This document shows, piece by piece, positions 14,123-22,928 of a stretch of 30,899 nucleotides of DNA. The first letter of the stretch is position 1; every line of letters begins with the position of its first letter. The DNA comes from Alphaproteobacteria bacterium UBA7691 (GTDB taxonomy: Bacteria > Pseudomonadota > Alphaproteobacteria > Ferrovibrionales > Ferrovibrionaceae): the NCBI GenBank assembly GCA_002482765.1, contig DLGP01000108.1, positions 8,243 through 39,141 on the forward strand. Reading direction: 5' to 3'. The notes under the pieces were generated by a model. That model made no database searches and was not told the DNA's origin. It saw nothing but the letters and a program-made list of their open reading frames with translations. A program made the translations under genes and the position numbers.

Positions 14123-17100
14123 ATGGTTGACGTGGCGGCGGTTGAGCAGCCAGCGGGCGGGGACATTGCGTCGTCTCTCCTAAGCAAGCTTGAAAAAGGC
14201 AGGATTGAACTCCTCGATCTATCGACCCGTAATCGGCTGATTCACACGCCTAGGGGTTCAAAGATCAAGGCCATTGAAGTTGTAGATGAAATAACCCCAG
14301 AAATTTTCCGTCTGCTGGTAACAGAAGGAAAAGCGTTCTCTTTCGCGGCCGGTAGAAGCGCTGCCGGACAGGACGCCACCGCGGTTGGTGATGCCGACTT
14401 AATCGCAGAGTTGGCGCAGCCAGAAAACGACTCCGTGGATGAGCGTGGGGTTTTCCAAAGGCACAGTGACAATCAGTTGCAGACTAGGCTCACTTCTGAG
14501 GGACTACAGAAGCGCCTGTTCACAATGTATTTGGATGCCAAGACTCTTCAGGAGGAGCAAGGGGTTAATATTCTCTTCTTGGCTCTGGGGGCGTTGAAAT
14601 GGTTCGAGGATAAGAATTCAGAGAAGGAACGCTTCGCGCCCTTGATATTAGTGCCAGTGTCCCTTGAGCGAGGCAATGCATCAGAGCGGTTCAAAATTCG
14701 TTGGCTCAATGAAGATATCGCACCGAATTTGTCCCTCGCTGCCTTGCTGAAGCGCCAGTTCGGCCTTGAGCTGCCCCAGTTCGCCGAGAGTGATGATGCT
14801 TTCGATCCAAGCGCATATTTGGATCGTGTGGCAGATGCTATTGCGGGCCAGCACAGGTGGCAGGTGCTACCAAACGATATGGTTCTGGGGTTTTTCTCGT
14901 TCTCAAAGTTTCTAATGTATCGAGACCTGGACCCGGAAAGCTGGCCGAATAATGCAGCTCTTTCGCAACATCCTGTAGTGGCAGGGCTGCTGGGGGATGG
15001 CTTCCCGGCCGGCGAGGCGTTGCTGTCGGAAGACAACGGTATTGATCCTCATATTCCACCGTCCGACCTGATTCATATCGTTGACGCGGACAGTTCTCAA
15101 ACATTGGCTATACATGAAGTCAGGCGTGGCCGACATCTGGTCGTTCAAGGCCCTCCCGGAACTGGAAAATCGCAAACTATTGCGAATGTGATCGCTTCTG
15201 CGGTCACTGACGGGAAGAAGGTTTTGTTTGTTGCGGAGAAAATGGCCGCGCTGGAAGTGGTGAAGCGGCGCCTTGATGCGGCAGGCGTGGGTGATGTTTG
15301 TCTGGAACTTCACAGCAATAAAGCAAACAAAAGACAAGTCTTGGAGGAACTGCGCCGAACTTGGGATTTGGGGCGTCCGTATGGCAACGAGGATGCAGCA
15401 CTACTGAGGCATTTGCAGCAATACAGAGATGCTTTGAATGCACATGCGGTACGCCTTCATAAGCGTCATCATTGTGCCGGACTGTCCCCATACCAAGTGG
15501 TTGGTCATCTGGTACGCCTAAAGCAGCTTGGGCAGAAGCCCTCAGATATTACTTTGGTTCAGCCAGGGCTTTGGACGCGCGCTGACAAGGAGGAGCGCGA
15601 ACTGCTGCTGACGGATATTGCAGCCAGGATAGATTCTATAGGGCTTCCAGAACAGCATCCGTGGAGGGGCGTTGAGTTGGACGCGCTCTTGCCGACGGAA
15701 ACGGATCGGTTGGCCGTCAAAATCAAAAACATACAGGCAGTTCTCCACGCCATCACGCAATGCTCAGCACGCCTTGGCGTGCTTATAGGTGTTAACCCAC
15801 CCGAGAACCTTTCCGAAGCGGCGAACCTGTCATTTATCACCGCCCGAATTGCTGGGGCTCCAAATCTAGAGTCCGCAGCCATTACGGACGAATGTTGGTT
15901 TAGGCAGCGCGAAGAAATTACTGAAGCGATAGCCTCCGGGCAAAAATTAGCGAGCTTAAGGGGAAAACTTACCTTGGTCTGGTCTGATATAGCCTGGGAC
16001 ACTGACGTAAAGACGGTGCGACAGGCGATTGCTGTGCATGGAGCAAGCTGGCTGCGCTGGATAAATGGAGACTATCGTAAAGCGCTTAATCTCTTGCGCA
16101 GCATCCTGACTGTGCCATTGCCGAAAGCTCAAACTGATCGAATCTCTCTGCTAGATAATTTGATTGTAGCGCAGAAGTTAGTCAAAGAGCTGGCTGACAA
16201 GGAAGTGTTGACCCGTAAGGCGTATGGAAGCGCCTGGCGAGGAGAGCGTTCTAACTGGCAGGAGTTGGAGGCGGCAGCAGAATGGTTTGCTGGCAATGGG
16301 GAAATTGCAAGGTCGAAAGAGATATCGCGGCTTACGGCCCCGGTTCAAGAGCGCGGCACAGTCGGTCAGATTGGAGCGGAATTGCATTCTCTTAGCCAGT
16401 CGCTTTCCAAGGATATGGAGGCGCTGGCATCGAGTCTAAAGTTAAACCTTAAAGCGGCATTTAGCATTTCAAGTTTGGAAAATATTCCATTCAGTTCATT
16501 TATTGATCGAGTGAATGCGTGGATTGATCGAGCAGAAGAGCTATCAAAATGGATAGCCTATAGGTCAAAGACAGTAGCTGCGGCAGAAGCCGGACTTTCC
16601 GACATCGTGCGCGCTCTTGAAAGCGGGATGTTAAATACACGATCAGTAATTAACGAATTTGAGATGGCATACTATGACGCCCTTCTTTCGGATATGGCAA
16701 AATCGGATCCAGAAATAGCCCGTTTCGATGGTGATGCGCAGAATCGCGCCGTCGATGAGTTTAGAAAACTTGACAGAAAGCGAATCGAGCTGGCCCGCAA
16801 GGAGGTTGCGGCAGCGCACCACGCAAAGCTTCCGCGTTTGGATGGAGGCGCTGGCCCTCTCGGTGTTCTGAAGGGAGAGATTGCGAGGCGGCGTGGGCAC
16901 ATGCCTATTCGTCAACTAATGAAGCGGGCGGGACCGGCTATTCAGGCTTTGAAACCTGTCTTCATGATGAGTCCGTTGTCGGTCGCCCAGTTTCTTGAGC
17001 CAGGCGCACTAGATTTTGATCTGCTTGTAATTGACGAAGCCAGCCAGATTCAGCCTGTTGATGCATTGGGAGCGATCGCTCGTTGCGGCCAAATTGTCGT

Positions 17101-18910
17101 AGTCGGCGATGATCGGCAGCTACCGCCCACCAGGTTTTTCGACAAGGTTATTGCTGGTGATGACAGTGACGATGATGACGGCTCTGCTGGTGTCGGCGAT
17201 GTCGAGAGTATTCTTGGTTTGTGCGTATCGAAAGGTTTGCCGCAGAGAATGCTGCGATGGCATTACCGTAGTCGCCATCAATCATTGATTGCCGTGTCGA
17301 ATAGCCAGTTTTACGAAAACAAACTTTACATCGTTCCTAGCCCTTACACACAGCAAGCAGGAATGGGGTTGCGATTCCACCATTTACCCCATGCGACGTT
17401 CGATAGCGGCAACACGGCGACAAATGTGGAGGAGGCAAAGGCCGTTGCCGAATCTATCATTCGGCATGCCAAAGAGCATCCGAACCTGTCGCTTGGCGTG
17501 GCAACATTCTCGACAAAGCAGCGGGGAGCGGTTTGGGATGAATTGGAGAGGCTCCGGCGGTTGAACCCGGATACGGAGCCATTTTTCTCTTCTCACCCAG
17601 CAGAGCCATTCTTTATCAAAAACCTTGAGAATGTTCAGGGTGATGAGCGAGACGTGATTTTCATATCTGTGGGATACGGGCGGAATCCTCAGGGTTATAT
17701 GGCTATGCGCTTCGGCCCACTCAGCAGCGAAGGAGGCGAGCGTCGACTAAACGTTCTAATCAGCCGAGCGAAGCGCCGCTGCGAGGTTTTCAGCTCTATA
17801 ACCAACGAAGATATCGATTTGGAGAGAGGGCGCGGTAAAGGTGTCGTTGCCTTCAAGCTGTTCTTACATTTTGCTCGGACTGGTCGGCTCAGTATCGGTA
17901 ATAAGACCGACCGTGAACATGACAGTGTGTTTGAAGAGCAAGTAGCCAAGGCGCTACGCGACTATGGATATGACGTGCATCCTCAGGTGGGCTTGGCTGG
18001 GTTCTTTATTGATCTTGCCGTTGCGGACGTGGAGAAGCCAGGGCGGTATATACTCGGAATTGAATGCGATGGTGCTGCCTACCATAGCTCAAAATCTGCG
18101 CGTGATCGCGACAGGCTACGGCAGGCTGTACTCGAAGATCACGGCTGGATCATCCATAGAATATGGAGCACCGATTGGTTCAACAGGCCGCAAGACCAGC
18201 TCAAGAAGGTGCTAGCTGCGATAGAAGAAGCGAAGGCGGAACTGATGTCGAGAGATGCAGCTGCCTTCGAGACATCAAAAGGAAGCGTTCTGGAGATAGT
18301 CACGGTCGATAGAGAGGACGTCTCTCTAGTGGGCTTGATGATATCAGAGTCCGACAATTCTCTGACCGAAACTTATCAAGAAGCAAAATTTGATGTTCCT
18401 CAGCACACAGAAATTCATGACGTTCCCACCGGAACAATGGCTTCTCTGTTAAAAAGGATTGTCGAGCTTGAGGGGCCTATCCATCGATCTGAAGTCGTAA
18501 CCCGCATTCGTACACTTTGGGGATTGCAGAGGGCTGGGAACCGGATTCAAGCCGCCGTTGATCGAGGGATCGACGTTATCCTCAGAGAAAAGTCCGTTGC
18601 AGAATCAGCCGGATTCCTTGCCTTGGCTGGTGCGCCGATTAGAGTTCGCAATCGTTTGGGCGTGAGTTCACTCGGTCTGAGGAAGCCAGAGATGCTGCCG
18701 CCAATGGAAGTCAAAGAGGCACTTGTCCGCTTCCTGCGCGCTCACTTTGGGGCTACAGAGGCGGAAGCAATCAACGGAATTTCTCGCCTTTTAGGGTTCA
18801 AGGCAACGAGTGCGCAATTGAAGGAGGTGATTGAGGCTGCTATTGCTGCTTCGATAGCCGAAGGACGCATTAGACGTAGCGTAGATCTTCTAGTAGTGGT
18901 TGATGGCTGA
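14123..18910 (+). CDS. DUF4011 / SF1 helicase / REase-like / DUF3320 giant protein (putative phage-defence)
   Basis: This is a protein of about 1595 residues. I chose ATG 14123 because TTAGGGGGA precedes it; ATG 14063 is also possible. The longer frame back to 13868 runs through an IS remnant on the other strand and is unlikely. The N-terminus (ISxLLSKLEKGRIELLDLSTRNRLIHT) is the DUF4011 start. Helicase motifs follow: Walker A GPPGTGKSQT (from residue 343), Ia VLFVAEKMAAL, Walker B VIDEASQ (Asp971), GDDRQLPPT, WHYRSRH, and the motif V/VI region VQGDERDVIFIS...LNVLISRAKRR. A restriction-endonuclease-like domain comes next (FFIDLAV, then ECDG at 1314, DRDRLRQ). A C-terminal DUF3320-like domain ends the protein. 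Helicase-nucleases of this architecture include the anti-phage protein called Hhe; equivalence is unproven. The gene is less GC-rich than its surroundings, which suggests transfer. Confidence 0.87.
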   Translation: MVDVAAVEQPAGGDIASSLLSKLEKGRIELLDLSTRNRLIHTPRGSKIKAIEVVDEITPEIFRLLVTEGKAFSFAAGRSAAGQDATAVGDADLIAELAQPENDSVDERGVFQRHSDNQLQTRLTSEGLQKRLFTMYLDAKTLQEEQGVNILFLALGALKWFEDKNSEKERFAPLILVPVSLERGNASERFKIRWLNEDIAPNLSLAALLKRQFGLELPQFAESDDAFDPSAYLDRVADAIAGQHRWQVLPNDMVLGFFSFSKFLMYRDLDPESWPNNAALSQHPVVAGLLGDGFPAGEALLSEDNGIDPHIPPSDLIHIVDADSSQTLAIHEVRRGRHLVVQGPPGTGKSQTIANVIASAVTDGKKVLFVAEKMAALEVVKRRLDAAGVGDVCLELHSNKANKRQVLEELRRTWDLGRPYGNEDAALLRHLQQYRDALNAHAVRLHKRHHCAGLSPYQVVGHLVRLKQLGQKPSDITLVQPGLWTRADKEERELLLTDIAARIDSIGLPEQHPWRGVELDALLPTETDRLAVKIKNIQAVLHAITQCSARLGVLIGVNPPENLSEAANLSFITARIAGAPNLESAAITDECWFRQREEITEAIASGQKLASLRGKLTLVWSDIAWDTDVKTVRQAIAVHGASWLRWINGDYRKALNLLRSILTVPLPKAQTDRISLLDNLIVAQKLVKELADKEVLTRKAYGSAWRGERSNWQELEAAAEWFAGNGEIARSKEISRLTAPVQERGTVGQIGAELHSLSQSLSKDMEALASSLKLNLKAAFSISSLENIPFSSFIDRVNAWIDRAEELSKWIAYRSKTVAAAEAGLSDIVRALESGMLNTRSVINEFEMAYYDALLSDMAKSDPEIARFDGDAQNRAVDEFRKLDRKRIELARKEVAAAHHAKLPRLDGGAGPLGVLKGEIARRRGHMPIRQLMKRAGPAIQALKPVFMMSPLSVAQFLEPGALDFDLLVIDEASQIQPVDALGAIARCGQIVVVGDDRQLPPTRFFDKVIAGDDSDDDDGSAGVGDVESILGLCVSKGLPQRMLRWHYRSRHQSLIAVSNSQFYENKLYIVPSPYTQQAGMGLRFHHLPHATFDSGNTATNVEEAKAVAESIIRHAKEHPNLSLGVATFSTKQRGAVWDELERLRRLNPDTEPFFSSHPAEPFFIKNLENVQGDERDVIFISVGYGRNPQGYMAMRFGPLSSEGGERRLNVLISRAKRRCEVFSSITNEDIDLERGRGKGVVAFKLFLHFARTGRLSIGNKTDREHDSVFEEQVAKALRDYGYDVHPQVGLAGFFIDLAVADVEKPGRYILGIECDGAAYHSSKSARDRDRLRQAVLEDHGWIIHRIWSTDWFNRPQDQLKKVLAAIEEAKAELMSRDAAAFETSKGSVLEIVTVDREDVSLVGLMISESDNSLTETYQEAKFDVPQHTEIHDVPTGTMASLLKRIVELEGPIHRSEVVTRIRTLWGLQRAGNRIQAAVDRGIDVILREKSVAESAGFLALAGAPIRVRNRLGVSSLGLRKPEMLPPMEVKEALVRFLRAHFGATEAEAINGISRLLGFKATSAQLKEVIEAAIAASIAEGRIRRSVDLLVVVDG

Positions 18911-18967
18911 TCAAAAGGTCTTTGCCGTGTTGCGCTGTAGGATAACCCCACCCCCGCCGGAATCCGA

Positions 18968-18995
18968 TTGTTTATCGCCGGGCTAATGCTATCCT
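18968..18995 (+). promoter_or_regulatory. Possible sigma-70-type promoter of the RTX protease gene
   Basis: TTGTTT (18968-18973) and TATCCT (18990-18995) are separated by 16 bp, about 28 bp before the protease ATG. The match is modest and no operator is visible. The rest of the 112-bp spacer after the helicase gene shows no clear terminator. Confidence 0.3.
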
Positions 18996-19022
18996 GGGCT
19001 TTGTCGGGGCAGGGCGGGCAGA

Positions 19023-21134
19023 ATGGCTACGCAGAGTAATACATTTGCAGAACGTGGCTATGGCAGCACGCTGGTTGATTCCCTGGTCTGGGGCGCCGGC
19101 TGGGTGGATGCCTATAACAATCCCATCACCTATCATTTCTCATCCGGGACAGTGACGGCGGCGGAAAGCAGCATCGGCGCGTTTGACGGCGCGGTGTGGA
19201 CCACGGCCCAGATGGATGCCTTCCGCACGGCACTGGATGAATATGAAGCGGTCGCCAATGTGCGCTTTGTCGAGGCGGCCGACAAGGCCAGCGCCAATAT
19301 GGTGTGGCATATGGCGCCGGAGGCCAATTTTGCCACCAATGTGCTGGGCAGCCATGATGTGCCGGATGGCGCGCAGCCGCAGGTCCAGGGTTATTTCAAC
19401 CGCGATGCGGCGGCGATGCAGGACCTCACGCCGGGTTCAACCGGCTTTGTGGTGGTGATCCACGAACTGGGCCATGGCATGGGGCTGGCGCATCCGCATG
19501 ATGGCGGCACCAATCCCGGCGCCACAACATTTCCAAGCGTCTCGGCCGCCACCTCGCTGGGCGCCAATGCCCAGAACCAGGGCGTCTACACCACCATGAG
19601 CTATAACAATGGCTGGAATGGTGAGCCGGCGACGACAACAGGTTTTGGCGCCCAGGCCGCGCCGATGGCGCTGGATATCGCCGCCTTGCAGGCCATCTAT
19701 GGCGCCAATAGCACCACCAATGCCGGCGACAACACCTATGACCTGCCAACCGCCAATGCATCCGGCACCGGCTGGACGGCAATCTGGGATACCGATGGTG
19801 AAGACACGGTGAGCGCCGCTGCCGCCACCACGGCGGTAACGATCAACCTGAATGCGGCCACCCTCAGCGGCAGCAATGCCGGCGGCTATATTTCGGCGGT
19901 GAAGGATGTGCAGGGCGGTGTCACCATCGCCAAGGGCGCCGTGCTGGAGAATGCCATCGGCGGCAGCGGCAACGACACGCTGGTTGGCAATGCCGCCGCC
20001 AATGTGCTGACCGGCGGCGCCGGGCAGGACACCATGAGCGGTGGCGCCGGCAACGATGTGTATTATATCGACAATGCCCTGGATCGTATCGGCGAGAAAA
20101 GCGGCCAGGGCGTGGACCAGGTGATCGCCAGCGTGGATTACGCGCTGGCCGGCCATGTCGAAAATCTGGTGCTGGTGGGCGCCGTCAGCGGCACCGGCAA
20201 TGCCCAGGCCAATACCATCACCGGCAATGCGCTGGACAATGTGTTGAATGGCGGCGTTGGCAATGACCAGCTGATCGGCGGTGCCGGCGATGATATTTAT
20301 ATCGTCGACAATGCGCGCGAAAGACTGGTGGAGGTGGCCGGCGAGGGCGACGACACGGCGCGCACCTATGTGGATTACACCTTGCCGCAGGAGATCGAGA
20401 ATCTGGAATTGATCGGCAACAATCCGATCAAAGGCACCGGCAACGCACTTGATAACGTGATCACCGGCAATCGCGGCAACAATCTCCTGGATGGCGGCGC
20501 CGGCGCCGACACGCTGATCGGTGGCCTGGGCAACGATTTCTATGTGGTGGATAATATCGGCGATGTGGCGACCGAGGCGGCCAATGCCGGCAATGATTCA
20601 GTGCAGGCCAGCATCAGTTATGTGCTGCCGGCCAATATCGAGCATCTGACCCTGACCGGCAAAGCCAATATCGACGGCACCGGCAGCAACGGCGAAAATT
20701 ACATCATCGGCAATAGCGGCAACAACATCCTCTATGGTCTGGATGGCAAGGACCGGCTTTCCGGCGGCAGCGGCAACGACACACTGATCGGCGGCGCCGG
20801 TGTGGATACACTGACCGGCGGCGGCGGCGGCGATGTGTTCCGCTTCGAGGCGTTGAATGAGTCCGGCTTCACCGCCAGCGGCCGCGACACGATCAGCGAT
20901 TTCACCCTCAAGCATGGCGACCAGATTGACCTTTCGGCCATCGATGCCGATATCAACCAGGCCGGCGACCAGGCGTTTGTTTTGATCACCGGCAGCGTGT
21001 TCACGGCGGCGGGCCAGGTGATGGTCAATAAGGGGCTGCTGACCGCCGAGGTGGATGGTGATGGCGTGGCGGATTTTTCCATCAAGCTGATCGGCGTGGT
21101 GACATTGACCGACCCGGATATCCTGATCGGCTGA
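19023..21134 (+). CDS. Serralysin-like RTX zinc metalloprotease (M10B)
   Basis: This is a 703-residue protein without a signal peptide, as expected for type I secretion. The metzincin zinc site HELGHGMGLAHPHDG starts at residue 147 and the Met-turn TTMSYN has Met192. N-terminal residues (YGSTLVDSLVWGAGW) match serralysin substrates of type I exporters. From about residue 310 to 610 there are RTX nonapeptides (GGSGNDTL, GGAGQDTM, GGAGNDVYY and others) interleaved with three copies of a longer unit. Each unit contains (V/I)ENL(V/E)L(V/I)G...GTGNA..N.ITGN; the units bind calcium and fold outside the cell. The C-terminal region with FRFEAL, ISDF and IDLSAIDAD is the usual Peptidase_M10_C/secretion module. 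No exporter or inhibitor gene lies nearby. Confidence 0.9.
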   Translation: MATQSNTFAERGYGSTLVDSLVWGAGWVDAYNNPITYHFSSGTVTAAESSIGAFDGAVWTTAQMDAFRTALDEYEAVANVRFVEAADKASANMVWHMAPEANFATNVLGSHDVPDGAQPQVQGYFNRDAAAMQDLTPGSTGFVVVIHELGHGMGLAHPHDGGTNPGATTFPSVSAATSLGANAQNQGVYTTMSYNNGWNGEPATTTGFGAQAAPMALDIAALQAIYGANSTTNAGDNTYDLPTANASGTGWTAIWDTDGEDTVSAAAATTAVTINLNAATLSGSNAGGYISAVKDVQGGVTIAKGAVLENAIGGSGNDTLVGNAAANVLTGGAGQDTMSGGAGNDVYYIDNALDRIGEKSGQGVDQVIASVDYALAGHVENLVLVGAVSGTGNAQANTITGNALDNVLNGGVGNDQLIGGAGDDIYIVDNARERLVEVAGEGDDTARTYVDYTLPQEIENLELIGNNPIKGTGNALDNVITGNRGNNLLDGGAGADTLIGGLGNDFYVVDNIGDVATEAANAGNDSVQASISYVLPANIEHLTLTGKANIDGTGSNGENYIIGNSGNNILYGLDGKDRLSGGSGNDTLIGGAGVDTLTGGGGGDVFRFEALNESGFTASGRDTISDFTLKHGDQIDLSAIDADINQAGDQAFVLITGSVFTAAGQVMVNKGLLTAEVDGDGVADFSIKLIGVVTLTDPDILIG

Positions 21135-21138
21135 AGCC

Positions 21139-21196
21139 TTGATCTGCCAGCCGATTGGATGGCATTGATCAATGGCGCGGCGGTTTTTTTGCCGCC
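21139..21196 (+). terminator. Hairpins between protease and citryl-CoA lyase-like gene
   Basis: TTGATCTGCCA (21139-21149) pairs with TGGCA-TT-GATCAA (21160-21172), a 11-bp stem with a TT bulge. It is followed by GGCGG (21179-21183), seven Ts and CCGCC (21192-21196). The first hairpin and the T-run make a plausible terminator for the protease gene, though the arrangement is not canonical. Confidence 0.4.
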
Positions 21197-21213
21197 CTGG
21201 AGGCGAGCCAGCC

Positions 21214-22044
21214 ATGAGCCATGATGACAGCCTGGAGCGCGCCCGCGACTGGTGGCGCAGCGCAATCATCGATATCGAACCCGGTGCCATCCGGCCGCGC
21301 GGTTATCCGATCGAGCAGCTGGTTGGCCGCATCGGCTATGCTGAAATGCTGTGGCTGATGCTGCGCGGCGAATTGCCCGAGCGCGGCGCGGCGGCTTTGC
21401 TGGAAGCGGCGCTGGTGGCGGCGGTGGATCATGGCCCGCAGGCGCCTTCCATCGCCATTGCGCGTATGACAGTGGCTGCCGGCAATGGCCTGAACGGCGC
21501 GGTGGGCGCGGGCATTGCGGCTTTGGGCGACACCCATGGCGGCGCTGGCCAGCAATGTATGGAACTGTATCAGGATATTGCCGCGCGGCAGGCGCAGGGC
21601 GGCCTGGCGCTGGAAGCGGCGGTGGCCGAGGGCTTGGCCGCCTGGCGCGCTGCGCATGGCAAACATGTGCCGGGTTTTGGCCATCGTTTCCATCCGGTTG
21701 ATCCACGCAGTCCGCGCCTGCTGGCATTAGTGGATGCAGCGGTGGAGGAGGGCGTCGTATCCGGTCGCTTTGCCGCCATCGGCCGCGCCGTGGAAGCCGC
21801 CCTGGCCGGCGCGGGCAAACGCAAGCCGGTGCCGATGAATATCGATGGCGCCACGGCGGTGATCTTCTGCGAACTGGGCTTTCCGGCGCCGCTGGGGCGC
21901 GGCCTGTTTCTTTTGTCGCGCGGGGTTGGCATTCTGGCCCATGCCTGGGAGCAGATGCAGGAAGGCACCCGGATCAAGGGGCCAACGCCGCCGGATTTCC
22001 TGTATCGCTATACCGGCCCGGCAAAGCGTGATTTTGTGGAGTGA
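21214..22044 (+). CDS. Citryl-CoA lyase / citrate-synthase-like protein
   Basis: This is a 276-residue protein. ATG 21214 is preceded by GGAGG at 10 bp. It is much shorter than citrate synthase (about 430) and matches the small citrate-synthase-fold proteins annotated as citryl-CoA lyases, related to the C-terminus of ATP-citrate lyase. Catalytic-type residues are visible: His in GDTHGGAGQQ (about residue 108), His in PGFGHRFHPVDPR, and Asp in MNIDGATAVIFCELG. These are equivalent to the two His and one Asp of citrate synthase. The N-terminal segment with RGYPIEQLVGRIGYAEMLWLMLRGELP is the family opening. It would cleave citryl-CoA or a related acyl-CoA to oxaloacetate and acetyl-CoA, or do the reverse. 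The downstream gene overlaps it by 4 bp. Confidence 0.78.
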   Translation: MSHDDSLERARDWWRSAIIDIEPGAIRPRGYPIEQLVGRIGYAEMLWLMLRGELPERGAAALLEAALVAAVDHGPQAPSIAIARMTVAAGNGLNGAVGAGIAALGDTHGGAGQQCMELYQDIAARQAQGGLALEAAVAEGLAAWRAAHGKHVPGFGHRFHPVDPRSPRLLALVDAAVEEGVVSGRFAAIGRAVEAALAGAGKRKPVPMNIDGATAVIFCELGFPAPLGRGLFLLSRGVGILAHAWEQMQEGTRIKGPTPPDFLYRYTGPAKRDFVE

Positions 22045-22898
22045 GTTACGTGATGATGCCCTTGCTGCCGCAGGAAATTGCCCCGGTAACGCCGGAAATG
22101 CTGGCCCTGACCGAGCGTTTTCTGCTGCCAAAGCTGCGCGATTTGCAGGTCAGTTTGCAGATTCTGCGCCGACGCCTGGATGGCAGGCTGAAGCCGGCCA
22201 TGCCGTTTTTATACGGCAAGCCCTATCCGCTCGGCCGCTGCGAGACAATCTCGCGCGAGGCGATAGAGGCATTGCCCGGCCTGCTCAAGCTGCGCGCCGA
22301 TCCCGGCATGGCGGCGCTGCACGATTTTGTGCAGGCCGGCGGGCAGTTGCGCTCGATCTGGGGTGTGCTGCGCGGGCGCTATTTCCAGAATGCTATTCAG
22401 GCCGGCGCGCTTTATATCGACGTGGCGAACGATACCGTGGATCCGAACAAGCCGCAGATTGAAATTTTGCCGCTGGCTGAAAGCGGCATGGAAAATGTGC
22501 GCGACATCGCGCATTTTGCCGATATCGCGCGCAGCTATTGGCAGGCCGAGGTGTATGCCAATCATGTGCTGCCCAGCCTGGCGCCGCTGCTGCCCATGAT
22601 ATCGCTGGCGCCGGAGCAGCCGCCGCTGCTGCAATCAGCCTGCGATTATATGATTGCGCTGATGATGCGCGATGCTTTCCGCGATGCAGAACATTGGCTG
22701 GCAACACAGCCTGCGCCGCCGGATGCCGTGATGCAGCGGATACATGCGGCATTGCCGGCGCATATCCTGCCGGCACCGGCAGGCCAGGGGCGCGACATGG
22801 CGCTGGCGGCTTGTATGCAGGCGCGCACCGAGGGCCGGCAGCAAGATGATGTTTGGCGGGATGCGCGGGTGCGCGATTTCCTGGCTATAAGATTCTGA
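22041..22898 (+). CDS. Hypothetical protein coupled to the citryl-CoA lyase-like gene
   Basis: The protein is 285 residues long from GTG 22041 (GTGA overlap with the preceding stop) or 281 from ATG 22053, and both are possible. I do not recognise the family. The sequence is soluble, mostly helical, rich in Leu and Ala, with no signal peptide or membrane segment. A middle part (ALYIDVANDTVDPNKPQIEILPLAESG, then FADIARSYWQAEVYANHVLP) looks like a structured alpha/beta core. There are two cysteines in QSACDYM and LAACMQ and one in GRCET. Tight coupling to the citrate-synthase-fold gene suggests a shared function. Its 3' end nearly meets the convergent operon. Confidence 0.65.
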   Translation: MSYVMMPLLPQEIAPVTPEMLALTERFLLPKLRDLQVSLQILRRRLDGRLKPAMPFLYGKPYPLGRCETISREAIEALPGLLKLRADPGMAALHDFVQAGGQLRSIWGVLRGRYFQNAIQAGALYIDVANDTVDPNKPQIEILPLAESGMENVRDIAHFADIARSYWQAEVYANHVLPSLAPLLPMISLAPEQPPLLQSACDYMIALMMRDAFRDAEHWLATQPAPPDAVMQRIHAALPAHILPAPAGQGRDMALAACMQARTEGRQQDDVWRDARVRDFLAIRF

Positions 22899-22928
22899 AG
22901 CTAAAGCGGTCCGAAGCTAAAGCGGGCC
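22897..22928. repeat. 16-bp tandem duplication at a convergent gene junction
   Basis: GAAGCTAAAGCGGTCC (22897-22912) is followed directly by GAAGCTAAAGCGGGCC (22913-22928), one mismatch. The second unit covers the last codons and the stop (22917-22919) of the Ldh-family gene. The first fills the 18-bp gap to the opposite gene. It looks like a small slippage duplication at the two gene ends. Confidence 0.6.

Noticed and set aside
18911..19022. Downstream attachment site matching the tRNA-Ser 3' end
   Set aside because: AACCCCACCCCC-GCC at about 18943-18957 resembles the tRNA end only loosely and is GC-rich; not enough for an attachment repeat. No integrase is present.
19980..20830. Repeat-rich DNA that might suggest a CRISPR or satellite
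   Set aside because: The periodicity is the coding of RTX nonapeptides (GGxGxDxxx) and ENL units in the protease; no identical spaced repeats are present.
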